Below are positions 11,994-22,068 of a DNA stretch of 64,000 nt, in pieces. Position 1 is the first letter of the stretch; each line of letters opens with the position of its first letter. Below the pieces are notes generated by a model. It was given only the letters and a program-made list of their open reading frames with translations. It did no database searches and was not told the DNA's origin. Source of the stretch: Prinia subflava (lineage: Eukaryota > Chordata > Aves > Passeriformes > Cisticolidae); NCBI RefSeq assembly GCF_021018805.1, contig NW_026960610.1:310001-374000 (forward strand), given 5' to 3'. Position numbers and translations under genes: made by a program.

Positions 11994-12219
11994 TTCTATC
12001 ACTAATCCCAGGTCCCTGAAATTCTCAATTAGACTCTGGATTCCCTTTCTAGCTTCTTATTTTACAGGGTTGTTTTTTTTTTCCTTACTGGTTTTGATCC
12101 AGGTTTTAGGCTAACACTTAAGGGCTGAGCTAGCCAGGAACGTCCTGGAGTTCCACTGGCCCAAATGAAGGATGTTACTACATTTCTATGGCTTCCAGTT
12201 GACCCATGGAAAAACTCTA
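11994..12219. other. No recognised feature
   Basis: A short T-run near 12072 is present; nothing else can be named. Confidence 0.4.
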
Positions 12220-12790
12220 AAACTCAGAGACGAAGCAAGTTTTAAAGTAGGTATGTAGTTTACTTAGTGCTGGGTGCGATGAGGGATAGTTCCCAAAGGC
12301 ATGCTCAGCCCCTCACTCACTCGCGTTTTCTTTTATCCTCTATAATGTTACATATGCAGCAAGTTTCACAACACTCCCATGCATATTCATCCCTTGGCTC
12401 CCCCCCTCTACACTTTGTATGCTAATTAGCTTATCAGTCTTTTACGCCTGGGCAGTTGGCTCTGGTGGTCTTCTCGGGGGTCTTGAAGAAAATAGTCTTC
12501 CTCCTGAGATGAACTTCTGACCTCACTGCCTTGCGCGTGCTTACTGATCCTCTGGTCATAGTCCAAGCTATGATACCAGTCTTTTCTGGTCCTGCGGGTC
12601 TGAGGAGCCTCATTATATCAGTATCTCTGATAATCTTGTATTCTTGTCTCCTGTTTTGGTAAACATCCTTCCCCTTGTCAGACATCCTTGCGTTCCTCCT
12701 TATTGTTCCCCCACATAGCCCTGTCTCTTCCCTCCTTTGGCAGCTGATGCAGCATACAGAGCAGCAAATATTAAGCAACACACATCATCT
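12220..12790 (-). mobile_element. Probable antisense LTR, family J copy 1
   Basis: The block CATGCATATTCAT, followed by a C-rich stretch and TATGCTAATTAG, recurs in diverged form at about 15860-15915. Orientation is inferred from the TTTTATCC region (sense TATA on the minus strand). Boundaries are unclear and the class is unassigned. Confidence 0.4.
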
Positions 12791-13379
12791 GAATGCCTAT
12801 TTTTAATAAATATCTTCTAATTTCTATGGTTAATACTCTCTAGTTTCCAATCTCATGTTTTACAGTATTCCTCCATAATTGTCTGGTTCTGATATTCCCC
12901 ACAACATAAAAATTGTTGCCTTGCTGACTTTTAGTCTCATATACCAGTAATTGTACTTCTCCACCTTTAAATATATAATCCAGGAACAGGTCTATTCTCA
13001 AAAGAGGAATCAAACACACTGGTGAATTATCCATCTTTTGGTAAATTTAATATTAATAGGGTTAAAGAATGATTATTCCTCTGTTGCACCAACAACATTT
13101 ACAGTTTTTTAACTTAATTTTCTTTGGTTCGTATTTAGATCCAATGTCTATTAAAAGTTAATTTTCTCTTTTCTCCTTCCCAAGCTGGAGAGTAACCAGG
13201 GGTTCTGATGGGGTGCTGGGGTTCTGCCCCCAGTTCCCATCCATCTTCTTATGGGGGTAGCTTTGCTACCTCCCATGTTGGAGTCTAGAACATCCCTCTG
13301 GCCACCCTGGAGGGTTTGGAGACCAGACAGGGGGGTCTGGGATCTGTACAGGGGGGTCAGTTAGACCCACACGGATCCC
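12791..13379. other. No recognised feature
   Basis: The first half is AT-rich. From about 13180 the sequence becomes G-rich with short GGGG runs. No domain or LTR could be read. Confidence 0.4.
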
Positions 13380-13958
13380 AGGAGGACACTGACTCTGCTG
13401 TCCATGGGAGTGAACACTCACATGCAGGAAGAATCACAAATCCTAAGAATTTAAAATAAGTAGTGAATGGTTTATTATAGAATATAAATATAGAAATTAG
13501 GATTCTTAGTATATGGGGCTGAAGAGGCAAGATGGAGGAATTGGGGAGTGGCCCCTGTCCTCCTTGTCCTTGCTCTCGTCCCCCATCTTGTGCTGAGTTG
13601 GGTTTTAGAGATTGGCTTAGAGTAGAACTGACATGTTAGTAAAGGTAGTAGGTATTGGTACAATTTTGTAAATAAAAAATACGTCTCGGACAGTGGTTGG
13701 GTCAGGGGTACCGTACTTAAGGTGCGGGGCTCTCTGATCTGCCCAGTCCGCCGCGTGTCCTGCTCTGCTGGAGATGCCTTGCAGAGCTGAGAAAGAACTA
13801 AGATAAGGTACCCTGCCAGGGAGGCCTGGCAGAGCTGAAAAAGGACTGAGATAATGAAGAATAAACAACCTTGGAAATGTGCACTGGCGGACTCAACTTG
13901 TCATCTCTGCCTCTGGTGTGTAACACTTAGGGCAAAGAGAAGACTGAAAACCTTATTA
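13380..13958. mobile_element. LTR-like repeat of unassigned family
   Basis: AATAAAAAA near 13670 and GAATAAACAACC near 13858 are polyadenylation-like, and GGTTTATTATAG at about 13467 would serve the other strand. It may combine two decayed LTR pieces. The assignment is tentative. Confidence 0.3.
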
Positions 13959-14073
13959 CCTCTGGGAACAGCAACCCAGAGGAAACCCTCAGGGAACAGC
14001 AACCTTGGGGGAACCTTAGTACCTTGGGGAACACCAACCCCAAGGAGAATCTCAGGGAATCAACAACCCTGAG
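13959..14073. repeat. Array of four short hairpins with a shared A-rich loop
   Basis: Four inverted repeats lie in 115 bp. Stem CCTCTGGG/CCCAGAGG (13959-13966 and 13975-13982) has loop AACAGCAA. Stem CCCTCAGGG/CCTTGGGGG (13986-13994 and 14003-14011), with two G:T wobbles, has the same loop. Stem CCTTGGGG/CCCCAAGG (14022-14029 and 14038-14045) has loop AACACCAA. Stem CTCAGGG/CCCTGAG (14051-14057 and 14067-14073) has loop AATCAACAA. Stem sequences differ while pairing is kept. It could be a retroviral leader structure or repeated palindromic enhancer sites. Confidence 0.7.
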
Positions 14074-14279
14074 ACTCCGCCCCCTTCAACTTCCAGGGAT
14101 CTTGGTGTCTAAAACCTTTACAATATGCACACTGATTCAGCTTCAGTCCTCCCTGAAAAGACCTACATCTCTCTCCTTTCTCTTTCCAGCTCCCATTTTC
14201 TTTCTCTTTCTTCCCTTTTTTTTTTTTTTTTTTCCTATTTCCTTGACAGCCATCACCTCTTTTTTTCTCATTGTTGTGG

Positions 14280-14900
14280 GTTTGGGTTTTTCAAGGAATT
14301 TTGTCCCATCTGAAAGGAAGACACTTTGAGCAGAGGGGGTTGCCCAAGAGACAGGGGCAATGAAGAAACAAAAGAAAATGGCGAAGCACTCTCACATACC
14401 ATGGTAATGGCTCAGCCAGAGGAACTAGAGTTTGGGAGTCATGCCTGAGGGGGAGGGGGCTTTAGGGGAAGCCATGTGGTTTCAGCAGTTTCTTAGCTGG
14501 GGATGGGTTTAGTCTTGGCCTGACTTGGAAGGGAGATGGTTGTGGTATTTGGTGCTGGACTTCTCTTGCCCAGTGGGCTTGGCGCTGTTGTGGAGTTTCT
14601 TCTGACTGCCTATTGATAAACCTGCTGCTTACAGTGAATTTTCCATGGACTTGGACTTTCTCTGCAGCACCTGCTCTCGCTGGGAGAGAGCTCCACCATC
14701 TGCATGGGTGTTTCTAAGGGGGAAAAGACTGGACCCCCCACCTTCTCTCTCTCTCTGGAGAGAGTACTTTCCCAGTTGCTGGTGGACTGGAACCTCACTG
14801 GAGCCGCCATTGCCAGGGTACCGCACTAGACATATGAAGACATGGGGAAACTGAACACCCTCTTTCCCCCTCCACCTTCTCTCTTTCCCCAGGGCTGCCA
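14280..14900 (+). repeat. Interspersed repeat, family L copy 1
   Basis: TTTTTCAAGGAATTTTGTCCC and later GGTTTCAGCAGTTTCTTAGCTGGGG, with the following CTTCTCTTGCC ... CTGCTTACAGTG blocks, match in order a diverged copy at 18590-19340. No coding domain is evident. It is probably LTR-derived sequence of an ERVL-like element, class not certain. Confidence 0.5.
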
Positions 14901-14914
14901 TTAACCCCTGAGGA

Positions 14915-14932
14915 GGGTTAGGGTTAGGGTTA
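14915..14932 (+). repeat. Short interstitial telomere-like repeat
   Basis: The tract GGGTTAGGGTTAGGGTTA spans three TTAGGG-type units. It is too short to indicate a telomere and lies inside repeat sequence. Confidence 0.7.
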
Positions 14933-15027
14933 TCATCACATACTACCTTCACACAGGCCTGAGAAAATGGTCTGGGAAAAAATAAGGAGGAAACCAAAGC
15001 AAACCCTGGGAAGTGAGAAATCATCCG

Positions 15028-15212
15028 CAGGTGGTGTTTTTTCCAGCATGTTTGCTGGCAAGGTTGTTGACAAAGGGTGTGGACTCTGAATAACCAATCA
15101 AGTTCTTGGTACCGAACTACTCTATAAAAATAGAATTTAGAAGAATAAAGTTTGCTCTCATTTTACCATCATATAGAGTCATGCTGTTATTTCTGTGCCC
15201 TCCAAAAAATCA
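15028..15212 (+). mobile_element. LTR 3' part of unassigned family
   Basis: AACCAATCAAG (near 15091), CTATAAAAATAG (near 15121) and GAATAAAG (near 15143) are in the order and spacing of CCAAT, TATA and polyadenylation signals of a retroviral LTR. The ends are not defined. Confidence 0.5.
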
Positions 15213-15224
15213 TAACAACACAAA

Positions 15225-15687
15225 ACAGGCTCAACTTAAAGTTGCAAAGTGAATTTATTCCTAACAGAGTCAGAGAAGGATGAGAATTAAAATAAGCCCT
15301 TAAAGCACATTTCCCTCCCAGTCTCTCCCTCCTTCCCACTGACAGCGCAAGGAAACAGGGCATGGAGGTTTTGGTCAGTTCATCACTGAGATTTTCTTCT
15401 GCTGCTCTAGGAGAGGAGTCCTTCCCCTGTGAGACCATGGGGTCCCTCCCACAGGAGACAGGAACTTCTCCAGCGTGGGTCCACTCTCACAAGGAGCAGC
15501 CATACTGCACCTGCTGCAGCGTGAACTCCCCCCCCAGGCAGACAGTCCTCCCAAACCTGCTGTGACGTGGTCTCTCTTTCCATGGGGTGCAGTGCTCCAA
15601 GGACAGACTGCTCCAGCCTGGAAGCAGGGGCCCTCTCTCTCCAATGGGTCTTCCATTGGATCACAGCCTCCTCCAGGCATCCACCTG
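15225..15687 (+). repeat. Interspersed repeat X, left part
   Basis: This C-rich repeat (CAGCGTGGGTCC, CTCCAGGCATCCACCTG) continues in the same direction at 16350 (CACCTGCTCTGG ... CTGCAGGGGG), so one copy has been split by a 662-bp insertion. CACCTG occurs on both sides. It is of a type I recognise as recurrent in bird genomes, but I cannot name its class with confidence. The open frames inside it do not show domains. Confidence 0.55.
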
Positions 15688-16349
15688 ATTTATGAAAATA
15701 TGGACATTGGTCTAGTATTGATACCCAACTGTGATGGACAAAAGACTCTCTAACAGTTTAAAGGGCAGCTCGTGGGGTAGATCCCCAATATGCACCACAA
15801 GAATCACAGGTGATTACAGGCCTTTTATTTACAAAAGTATTGAATACCCAAAATACAAATGCATATTCATACCTGGTGACCCCCCATTCTCTGCTTCGTA
15901 TGGTAATTAGTCAAAAAGCAATTAAGTATGCATAGTTTGTTCTTTGAAATGAGTCGGTGGTCTTTTTTATGGGGAGGAGTCATAAAAGGAGGAAGGAAAA
16001 CGAGTCTTCCTCATTCTGACCTTTCTACATTTTCAATGCAAATGAGCCCCTGATAGAACTCCTAGTTTCCTGTCTTTGTGACTTTTCAATGGGTTTCTGA
16101 ACACAGGAAGTTTGTAATTGTCTTGTGTTCCTGAAATCTATTTATCAGATTCTCTGTTTCTCATTATAAGCACAGCTAAACAAACATAAAGTTGACAAGC
16201 AATTAGTTATTCAAATCCAGGATAGCTAACTATTAACTTTTAAATTTAGCAAAGCCTATCTATCTACTTTAATTAATTCCAGCAAAGCTTATCTTTAGCT
16301 AAAATCTTAACTTCTCTAAAGTCCTTAATTCTTTAAAGTTTGTGTCTTA
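15688..16349 (-). mobile_element. Insertion splitting repeat X; contains LTR-like sequence (family J copy 2)
   Basis: CACCTG at 15682-15687 and again at 16350-16355 flank the segment, fitting a 6-bp target duplication. Inside, AAATGCATATTCATACC and the following C-rich and TTAG blocks resemble the probable LTR at 12220-12790. The ends do not show TG and CA, so it may be truncated or the boundaries slightly off. Confidence 0.5.
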
Positions 16350-16803
16350 CACCTGCTCTGGTGTGAGCATCTGCTACATGGGCTGTGGGTGAATCTCTGC
16401 ACCCCCGCTGGACCCATGGGCTGCAGGGGGATGGCCTGCTTCACCATGGTCCTCACCACATCCTGCAGAGGAATCTCAGCTCTAGCACCTGGAGCACCTC
16501 GTCCCCCTCCTTCTCCACTGACCTTGGTGTCACCATGTTGTTTCCCCTCACATGTTCTCACCTCCATCTCTTCTCTGACTAGGAGCAAAAACCTTGTGAC
16601 TTTGTTCTGATTCTTCTTAAATATGTCATCACAGAGGCATTACCAGCCTCTCTAATTGGCCCAGTTTTGGCAAGCATCATGTCCGTCTTTAGTGCCATCA
16701 GCCATTGGCTCTTCTGGACATGATGGGAAGCTTCCAGTAGCTTCTCACAGGAGCCATCTTTGTGGCCCCCCTGCTGCCAAAAACCAGGCAGTGACAAACC
16801 AAT
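16350..16803 (+). repeat. Interspersed repeat X, right part
   Basis: It continues the repeat begun at 15225. Characteristic blocks are CTGCAGGGGGATGG, CTGGAGCACCTCG and CTGACCTTGGTGTCACC. It ends near CAAACCAATACA, just before an env tail remnant. Confidence 0.55.
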
Positions 16804-16807
16804 ACAG

Positions 16808-16918
16808 GAACAAAAAACTTAGGTAAGTCAATGGTAACTAAGGTTTGTAGAGACAATTATTGAGAAAATAAAAAGAGGAGGGATTGAAATGAATGAGGAG
16901 GTGTCTTTACAAACAAAC
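16808..16918 (+). pseudogene. env: Env cytoplasmic-tail remnant
   Basis: A short stretch corresponds to the last codons of the env fragment at 11198-11515 (AAGTCAATGGTAACTAAGG with the following tail). Only the 3' end is left. It directly precedes LTR copy 2 of family I. Confidence 0.5.
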
Positions 16919-17327
16919 TGTGGGTCTGCTGGTAGATAAAGCCCAATACTGTGAGGTGAAAGAAGCAATGGGGGGAGTCATAAATTCCATAGGAATTCCA
17001 CTGATTGAAACAGACTGTTACTCACTCAAGACTGTGTTAAATCCCTGGACTTAGAGAAAAAGAAAAAGGGGAGGGTACACATTAGAAGGGGGTCTGTATT
17101 AGGTGTTTTGGGAAGTCTGTACCTCTCAAGTACCTCAGCCAATGGGGGAAAAGAGAGGGAAATGTGGCCAGGAAATTAGGATAAAAAGAAGGCTGTGTCC
17201 TCTAACAATTTGAGAGACCCCATGGGAAATGCCCCATGGCCCTTTATCCGAATAAAGTAACAGAGCTCCTCTATCTCCTTTTTGGGCATTAACCTCTGAT
17301 GTTTGTGGGTCAGTGTTCCTGACACCA
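16919..17327 (+). mobile_element. 3' LTR, family I copy 2
   Basis: It starts TGTGGGTCTGCTGG and ends CCTGACACCA. It shares AGAAGGGGGTCTGTAT, CTCAAGTACCT, AGCCAATGGGG, GATAAAAAGAAGG and GAATAAAGTAACAG with 11553-11993. Confidence 0.75.
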
Positions 17328-17339
17328 CTGTTCCGGATT

Positions 17340-17900
17340 TGGGGATCTGAACCTGATTCCCCTCCAACTACCTTATTAATTGTTATAAATGCCAGGACAA
17401 TTTATTTCCAAATTCAATAATTTGGTTTATTAAAAATTCAAATCACAAAATTTGGAATCAAATCACAGAATTTTAAGCAATAAAAAAACCCACACAAACA
17501 GCGACACTTACTTGACAGAGTTTCTCCCGGGAAAAAGAGAGCCAAGGGTGACCCTTAGACACGGACCCTGGCCATCTGTGTCTCTAGCTGGGTACACCAA
17601 TTTGCCATGTTCGAGGCTTGGTTTTTATACTCTTTATTCTGCCTCTGGCAATATTTCCCCATATTTCCCTTTGTTTCTTGGTTAGCTATTCAAACCCAAA
17701 TTCGTCTCCGGTGGGATTGAAAAGAACTCCCCTCCCAAGTCCATGTGTTAATGTTCAGTTTCTATGGATCCTTATAGTTGATGAATGTTTGAGATATGGG
17801 TGATATTGCTTGATGGTCTGTGAAGGTGGCTCCCGAGGTGTGAGTTGCTGGTACGGGCTCATCTCAACAGGTCCCCTCCCAATACTTGAGAAGGCTGCAA
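17340..17900 (-). mobile_element. Possible antisense LTR
   Basis: On the minus strand there is a TATA-like GAGTATAAAAACC (near 17625) and AATAAATTG-type signals (complement near 17400). No second copy in the window confirms it. Low confidence. Confidence 0.3.
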
Positions 17901-18281
17901 AGTCTTTTGTTCCCTTCTGAATGGAGACACCTGATTTTCAGGGTGGTCAGTTTCACCATCTGCTGCAGAAACCTCCTGAAACATAGACTTTTACCTGATA
18001 TAAATTTATACAGCTTTATAATTTTCCAATTTACCATAAGAACATGAATTAATCATCTCACGTTTTTCACATTAATGAAGCATGAAATTTGATCAAACCA
18101 GATGAGTGCTAATATGATGGAATCATAACTGGCTTCAGTATTTAATAATCCCAACACCACATAGCATTTTCCTGCCCTGAAAGATTTATGACAGAAGCCA
18201 CCCAAGGTCATGAACTACATGAACTCAGTGGACTTTTAAAGGCTGATCCATAGAAAAAAATAACTGAAATCTGTGTGTATA
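17901..18281. other. No recognised feature
   Basis: AT-rich sequence with no readable gene or repeat structure. Confidence 0.4.
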
Positions 18282-18579
18282 TGTGCTAGTTTTGGCTGGG
18301 GTAGAGTTAATTTCCTTTCCAGGGGCTGATGTAAGACTGTTTTGTATTTGTGCTGAACACAGCATTTGATAACAGAGAGATGTTTTTGTTATTGCTGGGC
18401 TTGCACAGAGACAAGGTCTTTTCTGCTCCTTACTTTTGTTTTCCCTGTTAAACTGTCTTTATCTCAAACTAGGAGTTTTCCAGCTTTTACCCCTCCAATT
18501 CTCTCTCCAATCCTGCTGGTAGGGAAGTGAGCAAGTGGCTGCATGGGGCTTGGCTACTGGCTGGGGTGAAACCACAGCA
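18282..18579 (+). mobile_element. Short ERVL-type solo LTR
   Basis: It begins TGTGCTAGTTTTGGCTGGG with AGAGTTAATTT following, contains the GTTAAACTGTCTTTATCTCAA block near 18450, and ends GGGTGAAACCACAGCA. This is the terminal pattern of a very common avian ERVL LTR, here about 298 bp and internally shortened. A related copy hosts provirus B. Confidence 0.75.
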
Positions 18580-18589
18580 ATATGTCTGT

Positions 18590-19340
18590 TGAGGGTTAGG
18601 TTTTTTCCAGGGAATTTCTTCCCATTTGTTGTCAGGGAGTAAGTAAGTAGACAGTAATTGAGAGTCAAAAGAGGTAGCTAATGGTTATGGGGGAGTGGGG
18701 GGGGGGGGGGTGTTTTGGCAGTTTCTTAACTAGGGGTAGGCAGTCTTTGCCTGGTTGGGAGCAGAGACGGTCATGTGGTCCTTCTTTGCCTTGGACCTCT
18801 CCTGCGCAGCAGTTTTCAACACTGCTGTGGACCTCTCCCTGCCGCTGGCTTGTATGCCTGTTGCTTGCAAGAAAGAGTCCCAGCTGCTCCATTGACTTGA
18901 ACTATGCTGACTGCCAGCGCCAAGAGACCAGCACAGTTCACGTGGATGCATAGGGTAGTCATCCCTTCCCCCCCCATTCCCCCTGCAATCGCCACATGTA
19001 GGGTTGTCTAAAGCCAGAGCAGCACTCCTCGACGGACTTTTTCTCTGTACCGTAGTGCAACATCATGATAAAGCCCTGCCTCCCTTCCCACCATGTACCA
19101 GCTGCAGTTAGCTGTGCCAAAGACTGATCACTGCTCATTTGGGTGCCTGGGGGAGTCAACCCTTCTTCCTTCTCTCTCATCTGAGTCACCATCACCATCA
19201 GGAAGGTCCTGATTTGGCATTGGAGCGCCCCTTGAAGCTGCACAAGAGCTACTGCAGCCTCTGCCTCAACACAAACCAACATGGTCCCCTGCCAGTTGTG
19301 GTTGCAACTACACCAAAGGGAAAATTGCTTAATGGGCAGG
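18590..19340 (+). repeat. Interspersed repeat, family L copy 2
   Basis: GGGAATTTCTTCCCATTTG, GGCAGTTTCTTAACTAGGGG and the end block CAACTACACCAAAGGG match, in order, family L sequence at 14280-14900 and 31315-32090. A G-run lies at about 18698-18710. No coding domains. Confidence 0.5.
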
Positions 19341-19439
19341 ATAATGGGCAGCTGATATTGGGGTTTATTTTTTCTTGTTATTTGTCTGTCTTCTTTTATA
19401 AATAAATAAAAAAATATATGTATCTATATATACATGCAC

Positions 19440-19605
19440 ACACACATTCTAAAAGAGACCTGTTATTCTTTTCCCTATATCTTTGCCTGGAAGCCCCTCA
19501 ATTTCAAAGTTATACTAATTTGGAGGGAGGGAGTCATCTTTCCATTCCAGGAAGGTTCCTGCCTTCCTTGGCAGACATCTGTCTTTTAAACCAGGACAAT
19601 GACAC
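19440..19605 (+). mobile_element. 3' end of an ERVL-type LTR (family N fragment)
   Basis: TTTGCCTGGAAGCCCCTCAATTTC through AATTTGGAGGGAGGG to TGTCTTTTAAACCAGGACA matches the 3' end of the full family N LTR at 29512-30257. Confidence 0.65.
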
Positions 19606-19734
19606 ATTTGTTTTTGCTTCTAATTTATATTTATCAAAAGATAGGAAAGGTTATGCAATATTGGGAAGTGTGAGACCTGACATGATGGAAGTGGTATGGA
19701 ATAAGGAGTGAATACTGTCCTGCATGGATACTGG

Positions 19735-20262
19735 TGGATACTGGTTTGGGTGGGATAGAGTTCATTTTTTCTCAGTAGCTGGCACAGTGCTGTTTTGTAT
19801 ACAAGATGAGGATAATGCTGACAACACACTGGTGGTTTTAGCTGAGCAGTGTTTACCCTGAGTCAAGGACTTTTCAGTGTCTCAGGCTCTGCCAGGGAGG
19901 AGCTGCACAAGAAGTCAGGAGGGAGCATGTCTGGGACAGGTGACCTGAACTGGCCAAAGGGATATTCCACACTATAGAATGTCATGCCCAGTATAAAAAC
20001 TTGGGGAGTTACCTGGAATGGAGCCAATCAACATCTCAGCGATGGGATGGGCATTGGTCAGCAAGGGATGAGCCATTGCATTTTGCATCAGTTGTTTTTC
20101 CTGGGTTTTATGTCTCTCTTGGTCTCCTTCTCTTATTAATTACTATTAATATTATTATTATTATTATTTACTTTTCTACTATTATATTTTACTTTGTTTC
20201 AATTGTTAAACTCTTCTTATCTCAATCCACAAGGACATTTTGGGTTTTTTCCCCTGATTCTC
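19735..20262 (+). mobile_element. ERVL-type LTR, left part (target of provirus B)
   Basis: Blocks GGTTTGGGTGGGATAGAG, TGACAACACACTGG, CAAGGACTTTTCAGTGTCTCA, CTGGCCAAAGGGATATTCCA, CAGTATAAAAAC (TATA), an (ATT)n run at about 20142-20168 and GTTAAACTCTTCTTATCTCAA identify a very common avian ERVL LTR. The copy stops at ATTCTC (20257-20262) where provirus B begins. Its remaining end resumes at 28358. Confidence 0.85.
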
Positions 20263-20588
20263 TGATAAATAAACCTCCTTTATTCCCCTCAAGGGTCTAA
20301 GCTAGCTCAGTCCTTCTCAGGCCTAGAAGGATTATATCAAAGAGACAGGAGAAGGATTCAAAAGAGGTTCTCACCCTTAGCTGCAGTGATGTTTATTTCC
20401 AGGTGGTGTCCGAGGAGAGAGAGAGAGCAATCCCAGGGGGACAGGGTCTTTTCTCAGGATTTCTGAGGGAGGGGCAAGCTGGCACACAGCCAATGGGGTC
20501 AGAAAGGGAAGGAAGGGTCAGACTACATGACAGGAGTTCCAGGGGTCCTTGGGTGGGGAAGAAACCATTTCCCCAGGGGAATGTAACA
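20263..20588 (-). repeat. Provirus B 3' LTR
   Basis: It is a 326-bp repeat matching 28032-28357 with three differences seen. In sense it starts TGTTACATTCCCC and ends TTTATTTATCA. An inverted CCAAT (CCATTGGC) lies upstream and AATAAA occurs in GGAAATAAACATC and GGGAATAAAGG. Confidence 0.95.
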
Positions 20589-20613
20589 TCTCCTCCTTTT
20601 TTTGTTTAAAAAG
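20589..20613 (-). promoter_or_regulatory. Provirus B polypurine tract
   Basis: In sense the sequence AAAAAAAGGAGGAGA directly abuts the 3' LTR. Such a purine run primes plus-strand DNA synthesis in retroviruses. Confidence 0.8.
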
Positions 20614-20629
20614 ATACAGAGGAAAATTC

Positions 20630-21969
20630 TCAAATTCTGTTTGACACGGAGTGTGGGTTTTCCCACCACTTATGGTTCGTAGGGAAACCTGATCGCTTTA
20701 GGTTTGCCAACTCTATATGGTTGACTTCTGAGGTAGAAGATATGAGGCCGTTGATAGCCTTGAAAATCAAACAGCGTAGGATCCCGAATGCTATGGTTAC
20801 AAGGAAAAGGATAACAAAAAGTAACAAAATTGTTTTAACTACAGAAGTCCACCACCCAGTGAATCCCCAGCCCTTGAACAGTTCCTTGATCCAATCTTCA
20901 GATTCTTGCTTCACTTGTCCGATCATGTTGTTCATGCTTCGGAGGGCAGCATGGATGTTTGGAGCCTTTGAGGACAGATTCATGCAACAGAGTCCTTCAA
21001 ATTCCTGACATTCATGTCCATGCAATAGCAAAAGATAATCAATAGCAGCACGGTTCTGGATGGTGGCCTGTCTGGTAATCTCCTTGTCTTCTAGGAGAGA
21101 GCTGATGGCGATGGATGTTAAATTAGCTTGCTTGACCACCCAGCACTCTAGGTGGCCCAATTCACCTAGAGCTTTGGCTGCTGCTACAGGGATACAGCAA
21201 CTCTTTTTGACTTTGCCCAATGAAAAATGTCTGAACTACAATTTGGGTCCAAATTGTCAGCACTCCTTTTTTGAATTTTGTCAGCCGATTTGTTTTTGTG
21301 AGTCCATTCGCGAATTAAAGTTTGGTTGGGTGTCAATACGGACAATCGCCCTACGGTACATGGCCCTCCTAAAAGCCGGGATGGAATTCCTGCCCATGCC
21401 CGATCCCTACAAACCAAGAACAATCCCCTAGGGAGGCTTCTGGGACTAGAGTGAAATGGGTTGTCTGCTACAATGTGGCTTATATTATGACACCACCTCT
21501 TTGCAGTAAATTCTCCCCGGAACTGCCTTATAAGGTGGTACTCATCAGTGCTAGAGGGTTTTGGGATGACAGAGAAATGGATGCAGTATGTTGCAGGGGA
21601 GGAACCCAAAAGTTCTAATTCCTGGGGTTCATGAGCTGCCTTGGGCAAACCCCGCACCCATTCCGCTAAGGGGTTCATGGCAAACACATCTTGTTTTTGA
21701 TGATCCTTGTGTGGTTGTGGGGTGTGTGCCTCTGGAATTTCGTTGGACCTGTATTTGTCCAAGCCTGCTGGAAATTCTCCAGCCTGCAAAGGAATTCCTA
21801 CCAGACAGGTGGACATAGGGTTCTTAGCTGCTGCAGTGGACAAACATATGTTTTCTTGCTGAAGTGTCTGTGCCAGGGTCACCCAGACGTTCTGACGCGG
21901 CTAAGGGACGATCCATGCAGCTGCCAGACTGTTCAGCATTAGCACGATGGCAACTTGGATGGGGTTCAT
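20630..21969 (-). pseudogene. env: Provirus B env (surface and transmembrane subunits), broken
   Basis: Env would mediate receptor binding and membrane fusion. The start ATG at 21967-21969 opens a hydrophobic signal peptide. An in-frame TAG follows at 21901-21903. The surface subunit continues to about 21184 and ends near a dibasic QKR cleavage site. The frame then changes between about 21184 and 21220. The transmembrane part has QNRAAIDYLLLL, an intact C-x6-CC (CQEFEGLCC), a WIKELFKGWGF membrane-proximal stretch, a hydrophobic anchor (ILLLFVILFLVTIAFG) and a tail of about 45 residues. The order and motifs match env of provirus C and element H. Two breaks make it non-coding as a whole. Confidence 0.9.
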
Positions 21970-22068
21970 CATAGGGTTGAGTGGGAGGTAGGTTTTCTCT
22001 AGAAGGGAAAAATAAACATTTTTAAAACATGTTAAAAGGTTCCTGTTTCTGCCAGAAGGAATCCACAT

